A DNA stretch of 64,000 nt from Priestia aryabhattai B8W22. GTDB taxonomy: Bacteria; Bacillota; Bacilli; Bacillales; Bacillaceae_H. Location of the stretch: contig NZ_JYOO01000008.1 in assembly GCF_000956595.1 (NCBI RefSeq), forward strand, positions 102,244 through 166,243. Reading direction: 5' to 3'. Shown here in pieces: positions 59,581-64,000 of the stretch (positions are counted from its first letter, which is position 1; each line of letters begins with the position of its first letter). Both the position numbers and the translations under genes were made by a program. The notes under the pieces are model-generated. The model was given only the letters and a program-made list of their open reading frames with translations, was not told the origin of the DNA and ran no database searches.

Positions 59581-59585
59581 AGCGC

Positions 59586-59614
59586 TTGCAAACATAGGAA
59601 ATTTCTGCTAAGAT
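59586..59614 (+). promoter_or_regulatory. Promoter of first cold-shock gene
   Basis: TTGCAA (59586-59591), 17-bp spacer, TAAGAT (59609-59614). The second cold-shock gene has the same -35 and spacing. Confidence 0.75.
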
Positions 59615-59619
59615 ATAAG

Positions 59620-59928
<309 letters not shown>

Positions 59929-59946
59929 GAAACACAACATATCAGA

Positions 59947-59977
59947 AACAGATCCTTTAAAGGATCTGTTTTTTTGT
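59947..59977 (+). terminator. Terminator of first cold-shock gene
   Basis: AACAGATCC...GGATCTGTT hairpin followed by a T run. Confidence 0.88.
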
Positions 59978-59986
59978 GTACAAACA

Positions 59987-60014
59987 TAAAAAAGCCCTGT
60001 TTTTCAACAGGGCC
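59987..60014 (-). terminator. Terminator of the MocR-type regulator gene
   Basis: Perfect 8-bp stem GCCCTGTT / AACAGGGC with a 4-nt loop and TTTTTT on the minus strand. Confidence 0.85.
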
Positions 60015-60132
60015 AGTCGGTACAAATACAGAAGTAAAGTTAATGGTACTCTTAGTATAGCACAAGATCATAACAATCTATACGAAATAATAAAATAAAA
60101 CTTTCATCCGGCACGTTTAGCTATGTTTATAG

Positions 60133-61566
60133 CTATTCCAGACTCTCTAGAGCGCTCGCAAATCGTTTAATTCCTTCTCGAATAACCTCTTCTTCCCCTC
60201 TGCCAAACGTAAAGCGAATAGCTCCGCTTTGAGAACTCAGCACGCTTCCTGGGACAAAGGCTACTCCTTTTTTAAGCGATTCTTCCAATAGACGATAGTC
60301 ATCGACCGGCTGATTCACTTTGCACCATAAGTGAATCCCGCCTTGAGGCGAATCAAAAGATACTTTTGATCCAAGCAATTCGTTCAGACTCGACGACAGG
60401 GCATACTCTTGCTTTTTGAGCTCTTGTCTAAGCTTTTCAATATGAGAAGAAAATGTAGGAGAATCTAAGAATTGATAAGCAATCCACTGCGGAAAGATGC
60501 TGTGGCCAAAATCAATTTGCTGCTTAGCGTCTGCCAGGCGCTGAATTACTTGCTCCGGCCCCACTATCCAGCCGATTCGAAGGCCTGATGCCACAATTTT
60601 AGAAAGCGAGCTGATATAGAGGACATTTCCGTTCTCGTCCATCGATTTCAGCGTTTGATGTACATTGCCGTCAAATGCCGTGAGTGAATAAGGATCATCT
60701 TCAATAAGCGGAATACCATATTCTGAAGAAAGCTCTAAAAACCGCTTTCGGCGCGCTTCTGATAACACAATACCGGTCGGGTTTTGATAATATGGATTTA
60801 AAAAAACCATTCGAATGCGATGCTTTTTATGTAATTCTACTAAGTCGTCCGGGTTGGCTCCATTTTTATCTACAGGCAGCAAAAACGTTCGTAGACCTGC
60901 TGATTGAAAGAGCGGCAGTGAATAGCTATAGGACGGATCTTCAATCGCTACTGCATCCCCTGGTTTTAACAAACACTGCACAATCAAATGAAGTGCTTGC
61001 TGTGCACCTGATGTAATTAGAATAGAATTGGAGTCAGTGGAGATTTTCCGGTACTCATGAACATGAGCAGCAATAGCATCACGCAAACGTTCATTGCCGT
61101 GGGGATGATCATAGCCTAAATGTTCATTAAAAGGCATGCCCGCTAATATTTGCTGAAAATCTTCGCTTGGAAATAAGCTAGGAGCTAACTCTCCGCTGGC
61201 TAAGTTCACAAAATCTGTTCGCAAAGCCTCGCTTCTGATTCGCTGTACGAGCGGTAAATTAGGCAAAAATGAACCGTCTTCTACATATCTCCCCCAGTTT
61301 GGAATACGTTTTCGGGAAATTCCCCAGATGCTCGAACTAACTCGCGTGCCGCTTCCTTTTTTACGTTCTACGATTCCAAGTGCCTGCAGCTCTTCATAAG
61401 CAGCTACTACCGTGCTTCTGTTCACGTTGAGCTCAGCGGCAAGCGTTCGTTCTGATGGCAGCATAGAATCCGGCGGAAAAGCTCCCGATGAAATACAGCT
61501 TTCAATATATTCTGCAATTTGTTTATAAATCGCTTTTTTGCTAGCGCGATCTGGTCTCCAGTTCAT
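60133..61566 (-). CDS. MocR-type regulator (GntR winged helix + aminotransferase fold)
   Basis: A 477-aa chimeric regulator. Residues about 8-75 are a GntR winged helix (IYKQIAEYIESCISSGAFPP, LPSERTLAAELNVNRSTVVA). Residues about 110-475 are a class I aminotransferase fold with the PLP Lys in SSLSKIVASGLRIGW, plus LNPYYQNPTG and IEDDPYS. Such proteins (PdxR, GabR, YcxD, YdfD relatives) sense amino acids or vitamin B6. The target genes are not clear; the neighbouring pyruvate oxidase is a same-strand gene upstream. Confidence 0.9.
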   Translation of the reverse strand: MNWRPDRASKKAIYKQIAEYIESCISSGAFPPDSMLPSERTLAAELNVNRSTVVAAYEELQALGIVERKKGSGTRVSSSIWGISRKRIPNWGRYVEDGSFLPNLPLVQRIRSEALRTDFVNLASGELAPSLFPSEDFQQILAGMPFNEHLGYDHPHGNERLRDAIAAHVHEYRKISTDSNSILITSGAQQALHLIVQCLLKPGDAVAIEDPSYSYSLPLFQSAGLRTFLLPVDKNGANPDDLVELHKKHRIRMVFLNPYYQNPTGIVLSEARRKRFLELSSEYGIPLIEDDPYSLTAFDGNVHQTLKSMDENGNVLYISSLSKIVASGLRIGWIVGPEQVIQRLADAKQQIDFGHSIFPQWIAYQFLDSPTFSSHIEKLRQELKKQEYALSSSLNELLGSKVSFDSPQGGIHLWCKVNQPVDDYRLLEESLKKGVAFVPGSVLSSQSGAIRFTFGRGEEEVIREGIKRFASALESLE

Positions 61567-61776
61567 GCGGCGTCAGTCCTTACATTTAAACTTTCTTATT
61601 AGTAGTTTATCCTTTATCTCTCTTATCTTAAAGAAGTTTTATAAAAAAAGACCATCCAATTCGGCATTTTTTTGCTCATCCACTTTACAAAAATATGATA
61701 TCACTACTTTTCATTTGTTAGTATTTAAGTTTACATAATAATTTTATAGTTAATTAAATTATATTCACCAGCACAA
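61567..61776. other. Short intergenic region upstream of the MocR-type gene
   Basis: No gene; AT-rich, presumably with the promoter of the regulator gene. Confidence 0.4.
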
Positions 61777-61834
61777 TAAAAAATCCGAACGAAGTTGATT
61801 CTCCATTAAGAGTCTCGATTCATCGTTCGGATCT
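61777..61834 (-). terminator. Terminator of pyruvate oxidase gene; sister of 54851-54910
   Basis: AAAATCCGAACGA / TCGTTCGGAT outer stem around an inner GATTCTC/GAGTC stem. Differs from the copy at 54851-54910 at only a few positions. Confidence 0.85.
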
Positions 61835-61856
61835 TTACTAAGTCACAGCCTCTTTT

Positions 61857-63557
61857 TTATAGAGGAGGTAAATCTAGCTTGCCTTCTTGAAACAATTCTT
61901 TCACCATGTGCTTGGCATACCCTGTTGCTTGCCCTAGCGTAATCTTTGCTGGCATAGGCGCTTCATTTGCATCGACGATTACATCGATAATGCACGGTTT
62001 ATTCTGTCTAACTGCACTTTCAAAAGCCGGCAGCAGCTCGTCTTCCTTTTCTACTCGGTAGCCAACACCTCCGCAGATATCTGCATACCTAGCAAAATTC
62101 GGATTTGTTAAATCTGTCCCAAATTCAGCATTTCCCATTACTTCTTGTTCAAATTTAATCATGCCGATTTTATGATTGTTAAATAGCACTACGACTAGCG
62201 GAAGATTGTATTTAACGGCTGTAATAAAATCTGCCATTGTCATCGCAAAGCCGCCGTCTCCACATACCGCAAACACCTGCTTCTCGGGATAAGCAATTTT
62301 TCCAGCAAGTGCGCCCGGCAGCCCGCAGCCGAGAGTCGCTAGCCAGCTTGAAATCACAAACTGCTGATTTGTCATACGAAAATGACGCGCCATCCATACT
62401 GTGACGTTTCCTACATCTACAGACAAGACCGCGTTATCATCCGCTACGTGCTGAAGCGCTCGAATCACTCGCTGAGGCTTGATAGGTACACTTTCTTTGG
62501 CTTCTTGGCTATCAAGCTGATTCCACCACTTTTTCATACGTTCTTGACTTTGCTCTAAAAACTGGCGATGCTCTGAGCGGCCAACGTTTTCTAAAAACCA
62601 CTGAATCGTTGCTTTCGCTTCTCCTGCAAGCCCTGCATCTACAGGATATCTTTTGCCAATTTGTGCAGGATCAATATCAATATGAATCGTTTTCGCATGG
62701 TCTGGCAAAAAGCCTGTAAACGGATAGGACGTCCCAATCATGATGAGCGTATCCGCTTCTTGCATCGCTTCATACGCTGGCTTTGTCCCGATTAATCCAA
62801 GTCCTCCGAGGCAATATGGATGTTCATCCGGTATTGCGCCTTTTCCAGGAAGCGTAAGGACAATAGGTGCTGCGATTTTTTCTGCAAATGCAAGCAGCTC
62901 TTCTCTCATTTCATGTGTGCCTCGACCGGCTAGGATAACCGGACTTTCCGCTTTACCAATCAAATCTTTTGCTTTTTCAAGATCTTCTCTATGGGGAAAA
63001 ATGTCTTGTTTGACAATTATGCTTGATGTTTCTCGTGCTTCTGATCCAACTTCAAAACGAGGAATATCATCGGGAATGGTTAACACAGCCACACCTTTTT
63101 TAGCATACGCTGTTCGAATCGCTTGATTGACAACAGTCGGAAGCTGCTCAGCGGACATGACTCGCTGGTTATATACAGCCACATCATCGAACATTCTCTC
63201 TAAATTAATTTCTTGAAACGCATCGCTGCCGATGAGATCTGATTCTACTTGCCCCGTAAGTGCTAAAACGGGCGCTTTGTCTAATTTGGCATCATATAAG
63301 CCATTTAGTAAATGAATTGCTCCCGGTCCGGCAATAGCCGTACATACACCGATTTTACCCGTTAGCTTCGCATATGCAGCTGCTGCGAGAGCTCCCGCTT
63401 CTTCATGCCTTACTTGAATAAATTTAATTTTATCCTGGGCTTTGCGAAGCGGTTCAATAATTGAATTAATGGAGTCTCCTGGCATGCCGTAAATATGATC
63501 AACGCCCCATTCAATTAGCAGTTCAATCAGTTTTTCTCCAGCTTTTTGTTTAAACAT
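61857..63557 (-). CDS. ydaP: ThDP-dependent pyruvate oxidase-like enzyme (YdaP)
   Basis: A 566-aa thiamine-diphosphate and FAD enzyme of the pyruvate oxidase/acetolactate synthase superfamily. Catalytic Glu is in VRHEEAGALAAAAYAKLTG, the FAD/central domain carries VILAGRGTHEM, and the ThDP site is GCGLPGALAGKIAYP then VFAVCGDGGFAMTMADFITA (GDG...). The length and sequence fit B. subtilis YdaP, a general-stress protein that would convert pyruvate to acetyl-phosphate or acetate with CO2. GAAAGGGGTAGTCAT precedes the ATG. Confidence 0.9.
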   Translation of the reverse strand: MFKQKAGEKLIELLIEWGVDHIYGMPGDSINSIIEPLRKAQDKIKFIQVRHEEAGALAAAAYAKLTGKIGVCTAIAGPGAIHLLNGLYDAKLDKAPVLALTGQVESDLIGSDAFQEINLERMFDDVAVYNQRVMSAEQLPTVVNQAIRTAYAKKGVAVLTIPDDIPRFEVGSEARETSSIIVKQDIFPHREDLEKAKDLIGKAESPVILAGRGTHEMREELLAFAEKIAAPIVLTLPGKGAIPDEHPYCLGGLGLIGTKPAYEAMQEADTLIMIGTSYPFTGFLPDHAKTIHIDIDPAQIGKRYPVDAGLAGEAKATIQWFLENVGRSEHRQFLEQSQERMKKWWNQLDSQEAKESVPIKPQRVIRALQHVADDNAVLSVDVGNVTVWMARHFRMTNQQFVISSWLATLGCGLPGALAGKIAYPEKQVFAVCGDGGFAMTMADFITAVKYNLPLVVVLFNNHKIGMIKFEQEVMGNAEFGTDLTNPNFARYADICGGVGYRVEKEDELLPAFESAVRQNKPCIIDVIVDANEAPMPAKITLGQATGYAKHMVKELFQEGKLDLPPL

Positions 63558-63690
63558 ATGACTACCCCTTTCTTCTTATATATAGAGATAGTGTGACCTG
63601 ATACGCTCTTTCTTACTTATTTTCAGCCGTATAATTTTCGTTTTCTTTCGTTAAAGGAAGGCAACATCTTCGTTAAATTTTCTTCATTCC
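63558..63690. other. Divergent intergenic region ydaP / second csp gene
   Basis: No gene. I looked for a sigma-B promoter (GTTTAA/GGGTAT) for the ydaP-like gene and did not find a convincing one. Confidence 0.45.
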
Positions 63691-63719
63691 TTGCAATTAT
63701 CATTATCTTTTGCTATTCT
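63691..63719 (+). promoter_or_regulatory. Promoter of second cold-shock gene
   Basis: TTGCAA (63691-63696), 17-bp spacer, TATTCT (63714-63719). Confidence 0.72.
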
Positions 63720-63725
63720 ATAAGA

Positions 63726-64000
<275 letters not shown>

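Noticed and set aside
63558..63690. Sigma-B promoter for the pyruvate oxidase gene
   Set aside because: B. subtilis ydaP is under sigma-B, but no GTTTAA-N12-15-GGGTAT match was found here.

Overview
The window looks like chromosomal DNA of a low-GC Bacillus-group Firmicute. The best fit is Priestia (Bacillus) megaterium or a close relative. The reasons are AGGAGG-type ribosome binding sites, many strong rho-independent terminators, Bacillus-type gene families (IseA, YceC-YceH tellurium-type operon, YbbP-like riboswitch locus of the YybP type, YdaP, LXG toxin with YwqH/YwqI-like partners) and predicted WalR, PhoP and yybP-ykoY control elements. I saw no tRNA, rRNA, CRISPR array or transposase.

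Layout. 1-5.0 kb: an ABC exporter with two permeases, preceded by its LuxR-type response regulator and histidine kinase (Lnr/YfiJKLMN-like), with two similar inverted repeats as candidate operators. 5-15 kb: housekeeping and accessory genes, including an M20 amidohydrolase, a 40-aa membrane peptide, an IseA-type secreted autolysin inhibitor behind a consensus WalR box, a frameshifted Gpi18-like mannosyltransferase, a GNAT enzyme, an APH-like kinase, a luciferase-like monooxygenase, DedA, endonuclease V and a secreted glycerophosphodiesterase.

15.1-35.8 kb is one contact-dependent toxin/immunity island, all on the minus strand. At its head (35.8-32.4 kb) is an intact LXG operon: two small WXG-like partner proteins, a 685-aa LXG nuclease and an overlapping YezG immunity gene, closed by a terminator. 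Behind it lies about 17 kb of orphan modules: a headless deaminase toxin cassette sharing a 318-bp near-identical block with the LXG gene, an Ntox15 nuclease tail with a Tdi1-like (GAD/DUF1851) immunity gene, and some 17 immunity-type genes (YezG, ankyrin, SUKH, SUFU, pentapeptide, CdiI-like and unknown families). Several immunity genes still carry the last 30-50 codons of a lost toxin directly upstream. Several members are broken by small indels. This reads as a recombination archive of toxin tips and immunity genes.

36-50 kb: a MATE exporter, a MarR-MFS-HlyD drug efflux unit, ExoA, an erythromycin-esterase-like protein, a DeoR/IolW-like/UPF0303 operon, and a tellurium-type stress operon (three TerD proteins, YceG, TelA) that lacks the TerC gene. 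50.6-64 kb: a large secreted bifunctional nucleotidase with a candidate Pho box; a yybP-ykoY Mn2+ riboswitch leading a 36-aa cationic peptide and a YybP-like lipoprotein; an ABC exporter, an SGNH hydrolase and a beta-hydroxyacid dehydrogenase; and two cold-shock genes with long, conserved leaders flanking a MocR-type regulator and a pyruvate oxidase. The second cold-shock gene runs off the right edge and the first permease off the left edge.
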